DNA of 64,000 nucleotides from JBDIAG01 sp047974565 (GTDB taxonomy: Bacteria > Actinomycetota > Actinomycetes > Actinomycetales > CAWJMD01). The stretch spans positions 1 through 64,000 of the forward strand of contig JBKECN010000010.1 of NCBI GenBank assembly GCA_047974565.1, read 5' to 3'. Of the stretch, positions 32,687 to 39,966 are shown piece by piece. The notes under the pieces are model-generated. The model made no database searches, was not told the origin of the DNA, and was given only the letters and a program-made list of their open reading frames with translations. Within the stretch, counting starts at the first letter, position 1; each line of letters opens with the position of its first letter. The position numbers and the translations under genes are program-made.

Positions 32687-33415
32687 ATGCGCCACGCCCT
32701 TGCCCCGGCCACGTCGCTGGGCCTTGTCGCGGTGCTGGGGCTCACGGGTTACCTAGGTGATGTAGCCGTCCTGGGCGTCCTGCTGGTCTTCGTCGTGGGG
32801 TTGTCGTCCGGGTGGCCGGTGCTTCTGGGACTTCCCACTCCGCGGGGGTCGACGACGGTGCTGGCCCTGTGCGGGGCCATCGCGGTGGTCGTGGTGTATG
32901 GCACGTACGGTGGCCCCCACCCACCGCTGCAGTGGCTGGCGCCGGTGGTGGCCTGCTCGATCGTGGTCACCTTCATGCACCAGTTGCTACGTCGTGACAT
33001 GCGTCCGCGGTTGGTCGAGTCGGTGGCCGGTGTGGTCACCGGGGTGGTCGTGGTCGAAAGTGGCACGGCGTGGCTGCCGGCCTTGTCGCTGCTTGCCACC
33101 TCCAGTCTCATCGGACTGATCAGCGTCGCGGTCACCTCCTTGATCATCGTGCTGCCGGTGCGACGTCCGCTGGTGGCCGTCCTGGCCCCGCTGGCCAGCC
33201 TGGTCTGCGGCGCAGTCGTGGTGGTTTTGGGCGGTGGCGGGGTGGGGCCCGAACTGGCCGTGGCCCTGGCCGTCTCAACGCTGTTGTGCGCACTGGACGG
33301 ACTGTTCCGTCGGCTGCCCTCGGCCAACTCTCGCCAGGCCGCGGTGGCGGTGGCGATCTCCGGGCTGTCGGTCAGCGGACTCGTCGTCCTGATGCTCGGC
33401 GCCGCTCTCACCTGA
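32687..33415 (+). CDS. Conserved actinobacterial multi-pass membrane protein
   Basis: 242 residues, about eight membrane helices, basic loops (HQLLRRDMRPRLVES; VRRPLVAVLAPLASL; DGLFRRLPSANSRQ). I do not recognise a functional family. It is divergent from glnR, an arrangement that in related genomes also pairs a membrane protein with this regulator. Start at ATG 32687. The C-terminus is hydrophobic and no catalytic or binding motif is seen. Confidence 0.75.
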   Translation: MRHALAPATSLGLVAVLGLTGYLGDVAVLGVLLVFVVGLSSGWPVLLGLPTPRGSTTVLALCGAIAVVVVYGTYGGPHPPLQWLAPVVACSIVVTFMHQLLRRDMRPRLVESVAGVVTGVVVVESGTAWLPALSLLATSSLIGLISVAVTSLIIVLPVRRPLVAVLAPLASLVCGAVVVVLGGGGVGPELAVALAVSTLLCALDGLFRRLPSANSRQAAVAVAISGLSVSGLVVLMLGAALT

Positions 33416-33463
33416 CGCTCGTTCGCCCGCTCTGGCAGGTGTGCCCCGCCAGGCACGCCCGGG

Positions 33464-33823
33464 TCAGTACACCAGCGCTCGCGCGTCCGGAGCCATCACC
33501 TCCTCGACGAAGGCGGCTGCACCAGCGATCCGCACCCCGGGGATGAGGTCGTCCTCGGTGAGGCCCCGCCGCGCCGCGCACTGGGTGCACACGGTGACGG
33601 TGCCGACGGCCAGCACGGCGGCCACCAGATCCTGCGCCGGGGCCGCATGCTCGAGTTGTAGTTGTTCCGCGCCACCAGGTGCGCCGAACCAGCTCGCCTC
33701 GCCGGTGAGCCACAGCGACACGTCCACTCCCGCGGCGACAGCAGTGGCGCTGACGTTGAGGGCCTGGTTGGCGCGTTCGGGGGACTCCAGTCCACTCGTG
33801 CACTTGACGATGAGCCTGCTCAC
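33464..33823 (-). CDS. DsrE-family protein
   Basis: 119 residues. Recognisable DsrE features are LIVKCTSGLESPERANQAL at the N-terminus, a central LWLTGEASWF and the segment VTVCTQCAARRGLTEDDLIPG, whose Cys pair (CTQC) could take part in sulfur transfer. GTG at 33823 has GGAGG seven bases upstream. DsrE-like proteins act in sulfur relay or persulfide chemistry. It converges with the membrane-protein gene. The 325-base gap 33824-34148 upstream contains no gene I can support. Confidence 0.82.
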   Translation of the reverse strand: MSRLIVKCTSGLESPERANQALNVSATAVAAGVDVSLWLTGEASWFGAPGGAEQLQLEHAAPAQDLVAAVLAVGTVTVCTQCAARRGLTEDDLIPGVRIAGAAAFVEEVMAPDARALVY

Positions 33824-34148
33824 GGGGCCTCCTGCTGATTGCGGTGTGTCGTCGACGGTTCGCGTTCCACCGGGCCGCCTGGGGTGTCGGCTTCGACCGT
33901 CCTGCCAGGCGCTGGTCGTGCCCGGGTGGCGCGGGTGTCCAGTGTGCTGGGTGGACCAGGAGAACTGGGACGAGCGTCGTCGCCGACAGGGGCGCACCAT
34001 CGGACCGGGAGTCACGGTGGGTGGGGTCGTCGTCCGTGGGGGCGGCCAACCCGGGTGGGGCGAGCACAGTCCGTGCGCGAGGCCACCCCACCGCCGATCC
34101 GCGGTGAATCGCCCACCGTCGCCGCGGTGCGCGGACTACCCTCGACGT

Positions 34149-34742
34149 GTGGCTTTCGTGATCCCGGACAACCTGCCCTCGTCACTGCTGCCGATCGCCT
34201 GGTTGATCGGCCGGTGGGAGGGGACGGGGGTGGTCGACTACCCCACGATCGAGATCAAGCGATTTCACCAGGTGGTGGACTTCCATAACGACGGGCGCCC
34301 CTTCCTGGAGTACCAGTCCCACACCTGGCTGCTGGACGACTCCTGCCACGACCGCAAGCCACTGGCCAGCGAGGCCGGCTACTGGCGGGTCAAGCCCTCG
34401 GATGAGGAGGCGCCCCGGATCGTCGAGGTCGAGGTCGTTCTGGCGCACCCGACCGGGATCACCGAGATCTACCTGGGTACTGCAGGCGAGGGGAAGGTCG
34501 AGATAGCCACGGACTGGGTGGCGCGCACCGAGACCGCCAAGGAGTACAGCGCCGGCAAGCGGCTGTACGGGCACGTCAACGGTGACCTGATGTGGGCCTT
34601 CGACATGGCCGCGATGGGGGTCCCGCTGACCTCGCATGCCTCGGCCCACCTGCATCGGGTACCCGCCGACGACGTCTCCATCGACACCACCGCGGGTCAT
34701 CCCCCGCAGACCCTGGACGTGGAGGACTCCACCGAGGTCTGA
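34149..34742 (+). CDS. Nitrobindin-family heme-binding beta-barrel protein
   Basis: 197 residues of the nitrobindin/FABP-like family (Rv2717c-like). The signature GxWxGxG is present as IGRWEGTG near residue 20. EIKRFHQVVDF, LEYQSHTWLL and the late histidine in LTSHASAHLHRVPA, which would ligate heme iron, are typical. The family binds ferric heme in a ten-stranded barrel and may scavenge nitric oxide or peroxynitrite. Start at GTG 34149 is the best fit to family N-termini; no clear ribosome site is visible. It lies 151 bases before ygfZ, same strand. Confidence 0.85.
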   Translation: MAFVIPDNLPSSLLPIAWLIGRWEGTGVVDYPTIEIKRFHQVVDFHNDGRPFLEYQSHTWLLDDSCHDRKPLASEAGYWRVKPSDEEAPRIVEVEVVLAHPTGITEIYLGTAGEGKVEIATDWVARTETAKEYSAGKRLYGHVNGDLMWAFDMAAMGVPLTSHASAHLHRVPADDVSIDTTAGHPPQTLDVEDSTEV

Positions 34743-34754
34743 GCGCCGGGCGGC

Positions 34755-34830
34755 CAGGATCACCGCCGATCCTGGGCGATGCGCGAGCGTCCTGGGTGTT
34801 GCGCGAGACTTCCGGGGCGATGCGTGAGCG
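34755..34830. repeat. Three degenerate ~20-bp tandem repeats before ygfZ
   Basis: Units resemble CCTGGGCGATGCGCGAGCGT, with the third copy more diverged. They fill most of the gap between the nitrobindin-like gene and ygfZ. Confidence 0.6.
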
Positions 34831-34893
34831 TGGTCGAAACCCTGGCAGCGGACCCGTTGGCCTCGGTGGCGCGGCGTCGGCGATGATGGCGGG

Positions 34894-35940
34894 GTGACGT
34901 CATTGGATGCGCCGGACGCGGTTGCCGCCGACGGCCCCGACACCGGGGTCGCCTGGCACTTCGGCAGCCCGAGCCGGGAGCAGAAGCTGTTGGCCGACGG
35001 AGCTGCCGTTGTGGACCTCTCCCATCGGGGCGTGGTCACCGTCACCGGCCCGGACCGGCTCACCTGGCTGGACACCCTCTCGACCCAATGGCTGCGCGAT
35101 CTGACACCGGGAGTCAGTGCCGAGGCGCTCATCCTGAGCCCGCACGGCCACGTCGAGAACGCGCTGCACGTGGTGGACGACGGTCAGACCCTCTGGCTGG
35201 GCGTCGAGCCGGGGGCGGGTGAGCCACTGGTGGCACACCTGGAGAAGATGCGCTTCCTGCTACGGGTCGAGATCGCCGACCGCAGCGCCCAGTTCGCCAC
35301 CCTCGCTCTGGTGCGTGGCGGGCTGGCCGATCGGGTCTTGACTCCTTCCGCCGCGCAGTTCTGGGACGACCCCTGGCCGACCACCGCCCCTGGTGGAGAG
35401 GCCTACAACCCGGTCGACGACGCGTCGCACCCTGGGGCCGAACGCGCCTGGCGCGAACTGTTCATCTCCCGAGAGCGACTGGACGAGGCCATGTCAGCCG
35501 CCCTGGACGCCGGGGTGAGCCTGGCCGGGACGTGGGCCAGCGAGGCACTGCGGGTGGCCGCGTTGCGCCCGCGTTTCGGGGTCGACACCGACCACCGGAC
35601 GATCCCCCACGAGCTCGACTGGCTACGAACTGCGGTGCATCTGAACAAGGGCTGCTATCGCGGGCAGGAGACGGTGGCCAGGGTCCGCAACCTCGGCCGG
35701 CCGCCGCGGCGCATCGTCCTGCTGCACCTGGACGGTTCCGAGCATGCGCTGCCCGAGGCGGGCGCGCCGGTGATGCTGGGGGATCGACAGGTCGGCCGGA
35801 TCACCTCCGCGGTGCGGCACTACGAGGACGGCCCGCTCGCCCTCGCCGTGGTCAAGTCGTCGGTTTCCCAGGACGAGACGCTGACGGTGGGCGGCATCGC
35901 GGCAGCCCAATCCGGCGGGGTGGTGGCCGCCCGTCGCTAG
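34894..35940 (+). CDS. ygfZ: YgfZ/GcvT-family folate-binding protein for Fe-S cluster repair
   Basis: 348 residues. The YgfZ signature KGCYxGQE is present as HLNKGCYRGQETVARV near residue 250, with the conserved Cys. The N-terminal GcvT-like fold starts WHFGSPSREQKLLADGAAVV and DLSHRGVVTVTGPDRLTWL. YgfZ binds tetrahydrofolate and helps assemble or repair [4Fe-4S] enzymes, such as MiaB-type and respiratory proteins. GTG at 34894. The M. tuberculosis homologue lies in the same general neighbourhood as glnR and mshD. Confidence 0.92.
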   Translation: MTSLDAPDAVAADGPDTGVAWHFGSPSREQKLLADGAAVVDLSHRGVVTVTGPDRLTWLDTLSTQWLRDLTPGVSAEALILSPHGHVENALHVVDDGQTLWLGVEPGAGEPLVAHLEKMRFLLRVEIADRSAQFATLALVRGGLADRVLTPSAAQFWDDPWPTTAPGGEAYNPVDDASHPGAERAWRELFISRERLDEAMSAALDAGVSLAGTWASEALRVAALRPRFGVDTDHRTIPHELDWLRTAVHLNKGCYRGQETVARVRNLGRPPRRIVLLHLDGSEHALPEAGAPVMLGDRQVGRITSAVRHYEDGPLALAVVKSSVSQDETLTVGGIAAAQSGGVVAARR

Positions 35941-36084
35941 GACGTGCGGTCGAGGTCCATTAGGGGACTGAGTCTTGCCGGGCTTCGTGGCCCGCCGCGC
36001 GGTTCTCGGCCGTCCGTGCCTGGTGGAGCAGCTGCCGTCCAGATCGGACATTCAGTGTGACCCGCACGACAAGAGCGCTTCCCG

Positions 36085-36110
36085 GCTTGCGTTTGCTAGC
36101 AATAGCAAGC
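36085..36110. promoter_or_regulatory. 26-bp near-perfect palindrome upstream of the XRE regulator
   Basis: Outer arms GCTTGC and GCAAGC and the core TTGCTAGCAA share one centre of symmetry; only two base pairs out of thirteen are broken. It ends 12 bases before ATG 36123, so a bound dimer would block transcription or translation initiation. Autoregulation by the XRE protein is likely. Confidence 0.7.
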
Positions 36111-36122
36111 ATCATGGATGGC

Positions 36123-36752
36123 ATGAACACACGCGATCGAGTCGGTCTGGGTTCCGGGCTCGGGGAGTATCTGCGCGACCAGCGCACCCACGCCCGGCTC
36201 TCCCTGCGCCAACTCGCCGAGGTCGCCGGTGTCTCCAATCCCTATCTCTCGCAGGTCGAACGGGGCCTGCGCAAGCCCAGCGCCGAAGTGCTCAACCAAC
36301 TGGCGAAGGGGCTGCGGATCTCCGCGGAGGTGCTCTACGAGCGGGCCGGCCTGCTCGAGCCCGACGCGACCCGCCCGCAGGTACGTGAAGCGGTGCTCGC
36401 CGATCCACAGTTGTCCGAACGCCAGCGTCGGGTGCTCATCGAGGTCTATGAACTCTTCTGTCAGAGCGGTGACGCCAGCCAGAGCGACCTCGAAGGCCTC
36501 ACCGATCCTGCGGCCCTGGCAGCGGAACCCCCCACGTCCGTCGTCGAGTCCCCCGCGGACGGTGCAGGTCGGGACGAGGCGTCCGATGCGGCGAACGCCG
36601 CTGAGGACACCCGGGCCCGCCGTCCCGCCCGCAGCCGCCGCCCACCGCGCAAGCCCGTCAAGGCGACCGAGGCGCCGTCCGCCTCCGACCTGGAGCCATC
36701 CGGCGACGAGAACGACCACCAGCCGAAAGACACCCAGGAGAACCAGGAATAG
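36123..36752 (+). CDS. XRE-family regulator (Rv0474-like)
   Basis: 209 residues. The helix-turn-helix is GEYLRDQRTHARLSLRQLAE, then VAGVSNPYLSQVERGLRKPS. A helical segment ends near residue 110 (QLSERQRRVLIEVYELFCQS). The last ~95 residues are a disordered, acidic then basic, then acidic tail (RRPARSRRPPRKPVKA; SGDENDHQPKDTQENQE). ATG 36114 in the same frame is an alternative start. It is followed by the HbhA-like gene, the same order as Rv0474-Rv0475 (hbhA). Control of its own gene and of the neighbour is likely. Confidence 0.88.
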   Translation: MNTRDRVGLGSGLGEYLRDQRTHARLSLRQLAEVAGVSNPYLSQVERGLRKPSAEVLNQLAKGLRISAEVLYERAGLLEPDATRPQVREAVLADPQLSERQRRVLIEVYELFCQSGDASQSDLEGLTDPAALAAEPPTSVVESPADGAGRDEASDAANAAEDTRARRPARSRRPPRKPVKATEAPSASDLEPSGDENDHQPKDTQENQE

Positions 36753-36944
36753 GCCGATCGGCCGGCCCTGATCACCCGATCGAAGGCCGGGTGCCGCTCG
36801 TTCCATAACCACACAGACCCGCGTCGAGTCGGGGCAAACGCGCACCCTCGGGTGCCGATCGCTCCGGCCCACGGACCGCCGCTGCCTCCGGCACGGCGAC
36901 AGCACAACCCACTACACCCACATATCCCCACAAGGAGCGTTGAC

Positions 36945-37610
36945 ATGACCCGCACCCTCACCACCACCACCGACGACGTTCGCAAGTTCGTCCTCGACAC
37001 CACCTACGCCATGGTCGGCGCCACCGACCTGGCCTTCGACCGGGTGAAGCAGGCTCAGGAGAGCATGCGCGACCTGGCCAGCACCAGCGCCGAGCACCTG
37101 CGTGAGCTGCCGACCCAGCTGCGCAAGTTGCCCACCACGGCCCGTGAGTTCACCACCAGCGCCGCCAACGACATGGAATCCGGCTTGGACGACCTGACCG
37201 GGCGCGGGCGCACCGTGGTCGACCGGATCACCTCGACGCCACCCGCGTCGGACCTCATCGACCAGGGCCGCGCCACGATCGCCAAGGGCAAGGCCGCCTT
37301 CACCACCACCCGCAAGGGCGCCGCCGAGACCGCCGCGGCGGCCGAGGCCACCGTCAAGACCGTGACCGTGCAGGCCACCGAGGTTGCCGAAGAGGTCGAG
37401 AAGACGGCCAAGGACTCCGCGGAGCAGACCAAGGACGCGGTCGACGAGGCAGTCGCCACCACCCGCGCGTCGGCCGACAAGACCGCCGAGACCGCCAAGA
37501 AGGCTGCCAAGGCGTCCCGTTCGGCCGTCAAGGGCGCGGCAACCAGCGCTCGCAAGACCGCCGGCACCGCCCGCAAGGCGGCCGCCAAGACCGCCAGCCC
37601 TGCGAAGTGA
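36945..37610 (+). CDS. HbhA-like heparin-binding/histone-like protein with Lys-Ala tail
   Basis: 221 residues. ATG 36945 has AAGGAG at seven bases. Residues ~1-150 are helical and coiled-coil-like (DDVRKFVLDTTYAMVGATDL; RVKQAQESMRDLASTSAEHL; TTAREFTTSAANDMESGLDD). The last ~45 residues are rich in Lys, Ala and Thr (KAAKASRSAVKGAATSARKT, then AGTARKAAAKTASPAK), like the heparin-binding tail of mycobacterial HbhA. In mycobacteria that protein is surface-exposed, methylated on the tail and also associated with intracytosolic lipid inclusions. No signal peptide is present here, as in HbhA. Adhesin function in this organism is not implied. Confidence 0.82.
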   Translation: MTRTLTTTTDDVRKFVLDTTYAMVGATDLAFDRVKQAQESMRDLASTSAEHLRELPTQLRKLPTTAREFTTSAANDMESGLDDLTGRGRTVVDRITSTPPASDLIDQGRATIAKGKAAFTTTRKGAAETAAAAEATVKTVTVQATEVAEEVEKTAKDSAEQTKDAVDEAVATTRASADKTAETAKKAAKASRSAVKGAATSARKTAGTARKAAAKTASPAK

Positions 37611-37626
37611 GCTGACTCACCCACGC

Positions 37627-37647
37627 GAGCCGAGACTTCCTCGGCTC
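37627..37647 (+). terminator. 8-bp hairpin after the HbhA-like gene
   Basis: GAGCCGAG and CTCGGCTC pair perfectly around ACTTC, 17 bases after the stop codon. Confidence 0.6.
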
Positions 37648-37672
37648 TGATCACGGGAGAGCTCCACACCGG

Positions 37673-37703
37673 ACCCCGGTCGACATCCACTGTCGGCCGG
37701 GGT
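37673..37703 (+). terminator. Strong hairpin with short T-run
   Basis: ACCCCGGTCGAC pairs with GTCGGCCGGGGT (12 bp, one G-U) around a seven-base loop, followed by TTTGTC. With the hairpin at 37627 it makes a double terminator behind the HbhA-like gene. Confidence 0.7.
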
Positions 37704-37729
37704 TTGTCATGTCCGGTGTGGGCAGGTCG

Positions 37730-37801
37730 GGTCAGGGCCGAGGGGGACGAATCGGGGCAGGCAGGTCAGGGCCGAGCGGGACGAATCGGGGCAGGCAGGC
37801 A
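37730..37801. repeat. Two tandem 34-bp repeats
   Basis: Two copies starting GGTCAGGGCCGAG and ending CGAATCGGGGCAGGCA, one mismatch apart, with a GCAG slip at the end of the second. They lie between the terminators and the asparaginase gene. Confidence 0.8.
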
Positions 37802-37902
37802 GGTCAGGAGTAGCGGACTGCTCGGCCCCACTCTGTGCCTGTGGGTTCGATCCAGCCTGCGCTCGGCTACCCGCCGTGGCGCTCGCGTGGCAGAGTACGC
37901 GG

Positions 37903-38871
37903 GTGCCTCTCGATGAGTACCCCGCTCCCGTGGCGCTGGCCCGGGTGGTGCGCGGCGGCCTGACTGAATCGGTTCATCTCGGGCACGTCGTGGTAGTCGG
38001 CCCCGACGGCACCCCGCAACTCAGCCTCGGAGCCCCTGACGAGCAGATGTTCGCCCGGTCGGCGCTCAAGCCGGTTCAGGCGGTGGCCATGGTCCGCTCC
38101 GGGCTGAGCCTTTCCGATCCTCTGCTGGCCCTGGTGTGCGCGAGCCACAACGGTGAGCCTCGGCATCTGGAGGGAACCAGGCTGATCCTGGACGGTGCCG
38201 GCTTGCAGGTGGCGGATCTGCAGAACACTCCAGACCTGCCGTACGGTGCTGCGGCCCAGCGGGAGTGGCTGGCCGACGGGCATGGTCGCGAGGCGATCGC
38301 CCAGAACTGCTCGGGCAAGCACGCGGGAATGCTCGCCACCTGTGTCACCTCGGGCTGGCCTACCGAGACCTACCTGGAGCCGGATCATCCCCTTCAGACG
38401 CGCGTGCGAAGCACCGTCGTCGAACTGACCGGCGACGACCCGGCCGTGCAGACCATCGACGGGTGCGGGGCCCCATTGTTCTCCTGCACGCTCACCGGTC
38501 TGGCCAGGGCCTTCTCAAGGTTGGCGTCGGCCTCGGACGAGGTCGGGCGGGTCGGGGCGGCGATGGCCGCCCACCCCGAGATGGTGGCCGGTGCGGATCG
38601 TGACGTGACCACCCTGATGAGCGGCCTCGACGGGGTCGTGGCCAAGGATGGTGCCGAGGGCGTCTACACGGTGGGCCTGCCGGACGGGCGAGGCATCGCG
38701 CTGAAGATCGCCGATGGCTCCCCGCGCGCCTGCCCGGTGGTGATCGCCGCGCTGTTGAGACACCTGGGTCTGGACGCAGCGGTCCTCGACGAGGTGGGCC
38801 AGGTCCCGGTTCTGGGGCATGGACGTCCGGTCGGACAGATTGAACTGGCCGTCCCCGGCTGGTCGAGGTGA
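37903..38871 (+). CDS. L-asparaginase II family protein
   Basis: 322 residues from GTG 37903; GTG 37876 would add nine residues and neither has a clear ribosome site. It belongs to the Rhizobium etli-type asparaginase II family rather than the E. coli AnsA/AnsB fold. Conserved segments are ARSALKPVQAVAMV with the nucleophile Ser and Lys, CASHNGEPRHLEGTR, and NCSGKHAGMLATC with the Ser/Lys pair. Late signatures are TIDGCGAPLF and AMAAHPEMVAG. It hydrolyses asparagine to aspartate and ammonia in the cytoplasm. No transporter gene is adjacent. Confidence 0.88.
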   Translation: MPLDEYPAPVALARVVRGGLTESVHLGHVVVVGPDGTPQLSLGAPDEQMFARSALKPVQAVAMVRSGLSLSDPLLALVCASHNGEPRHLEGTRLILDGAGLQVADLQNTPDLPYGAAAQREWLADGHGREAIAQNCSGKHAGMLATCVTSGWPTETYLEPDHPLQTRVRSTVVELTGDDPAVQTIDGCGAPLFSCTLTGLARAFSRLASASDEVGRVGAAMAAHPEMVAGADRDVTTLMSGLDGVVAKDGAEGVYTVGLPDGRGIALKIADGSPRACPVVIAALLRHLGLDAAVLDEVGQVPVLGHGRPVGQIELAVPGWSR

Positions 38872-39007
38872 CCGGTGTGGCGCTCGCCCGGCAGGTGGTC
38901 TTGGGTAGGCGGCCCGCACGCTTGCGGCCCTGGGCCGCCCGGCCCTGCGCCGGACGAATCACGCCCGGGGCACCGGCGACGGCCGGACCTGCAGGGGTCC
39001 GCCCTCG

Positions 39008-39451
39008 ATGAGAGTCGTTCTACAGCGAGTGCTCTCGGCTACCGTCCGGGTCGCTGGCGAAGTGGTCGGGCAGGTCGACGGTGCCCAGAACCCGAGCGGG
39101 CAGGCGCTGCTCGCCTTCGTCGGGGTCACTCACGGCGACACTGTGGCATTGGCTGACAAGGCTGCTGCCAAGATCGCCGGCCTGCGCATCCTCGACGCGG
39201 AGCGCTCGGCCGCCGAGGTGCGAGCCGCAGTGTTGGTGATCAGCCAGTTCACCCTGTACGCGGACACCGCCAAGGGGCGCCGTCCCTCCTGGAGCGCAGC
39301 GGCGCCGGGTGCCCAGGCCGAGCCGCTGGTCGACCGGGTGGTCGAGTCGCTGGCCACCGCCGGACTCGACGTGGCCACCGGCAGGTTCGGAGCCCAGATG
39401 GACGTCGAGTTGGTCAATGCCGGGCCGATGACGATCCTGTTGGAGTTCTGA
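39008..39451 (+). CDS. dtd: D-aminoacyl-tRNA deacylase
   Basis: 147 residues, the full length of DTD. The two active-site strands are SQFTLYADT (with the catalytic Thr/Ser-Gln) and NAGPMTILLEF, the latter carrying the Gly-Pro cis-peptide (usually NxGP) that rejects L-amino acids. It cleaves D-amino acids from mischarged tRNAs. ATG 39008. The stop codon and last few codons lie inside a tandem duplication that continues downstream, so the 3' end has been copied. Confidence 0.94.
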   Translation: MRVVLQRVLSATVRVAGEVVGQVDGAQNPSGQALLAFVGVTHGDTVALADKAAAKIAGLRILDAERSAAEVRAAVLVISQFTLYADTAKGRRPSWSAAAPGAQAEPLVDRVVESLATAGLDVATGRFGAQMDVELVNAGPMTILLEF

Positions 39452-39488
39452 ACCACGGGAATGTGGAGTTCTGAACCACGGGGAATGG
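39441..39488. repeat. Tandem duplication of the 3' end of dtd
   Basis: A 23-24-bp segment containing the last dtd codons and stop (TGGAGTTCTGAACCACGGG) is repeated directly behind itself. Both copies are almost identical, so the event is recent. Confidence 0.9.
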
Positions 39489-39527
39489 TCAATCGTGGGT
39501 GGAGTGCTGAGCCCGCACAGGTCGTCA

Positions 39528-39545
39528 TATCGAAATGTGTCTATG
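39528..39545. promoter_or_regulatory. Predicted ArsR operator before arsR
   Basis: TATCGA, six bases, then TCTATG: an imperfect inverted repeat 19 bases upstream of the arsR start. A wider pair, TCATATCG at 39525 and CGGTATGA at 39549, surrounds it. The same layout occurs before the cadI-like gene at 42012-42029. Confidence 0.6.
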
Positions 39546-39563
39546 CATCGGTATGATGGGGAG

Positions 39564-39935
39564 ATGGCTGACACGGTCGACGAACTCGACGTCTGCTGCC
39601 CCGACCCGGGCCCGAGTCTGCTCGAGGTGAATGTCGCCACCCGATTGGGTGAGATGTTCAAGGCCCTCGCCGATCCGACCCGGGTACGCCTGCTGGCCTA
39701 CCTGGCCGCCTCGGAATCGGGAACGGCCTGCGCCTGCCACCTGCCGGCGGCGCTGGGCATCAGCCAGCCCACCATGTCCTTCCACATGCGCAAACTCGTC
39801 GATGCGGGCCTGGTCAGCCGGGAGAAGCGTGGCCGATGGATGCACTACGCCGTGCTCCCGGAGGCGCTGGACGACCTGCGCGGCTACCTGCAGGCCCGGT
39901 CCGAGGCGCTCGCCGGGCGTAGCGGCTGCTGCTGA
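39564..39935 (+). CDS. arsR: ArsR-family metalloregulator with CxC site
   Basis: 123 residues. The winged helix is GEMFKALADPTRVRLLAYLA and ISQPTMSFHMRKLVDAGLV. C56 and C58 (TACACHL) occupy the position of the ELCVC arsenite site of classical ArsR, and C11-C12 plus the terminal C122-C123 give additional thiols. Derepression by As(III), Sb(III) or Cd(II) is likely. ATG 39564 is preceded by GGGGAG. No arsenite efflux or arsenate reductase gene is nearby; the only candidate target is the cadI-like gene 1.5 kb away across the repeat array. Confidence 0.9.
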   Translation: MADTVDELDVCCPDPGPSLLEVNVATRLGEMFKALADPTRVRLLAYLAASESGTACACHLPAALGISQPTMSFHMRKLVDAGLVSREKRGRWMHYAVLPEALDDLRGYLQARSEALAGRSGCC

Positions 39936-39966
39936 CGCCGCCACCATGGTCCGGGGCGCCGTGCGT

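Noticed and set aside
33824..34148. Gene in the gap between the DsrE and nitrobindin-like genes
   Set aside because: Open frames exist on both strands but none shows domain features, and the DsrE start has a strong ribosome site inside the proposed alternatives.
37845..37870. tRNA-like GGTTCGATCC segment
   Set aside because: No matching five-base T-stem and no cloverleaf upstream.
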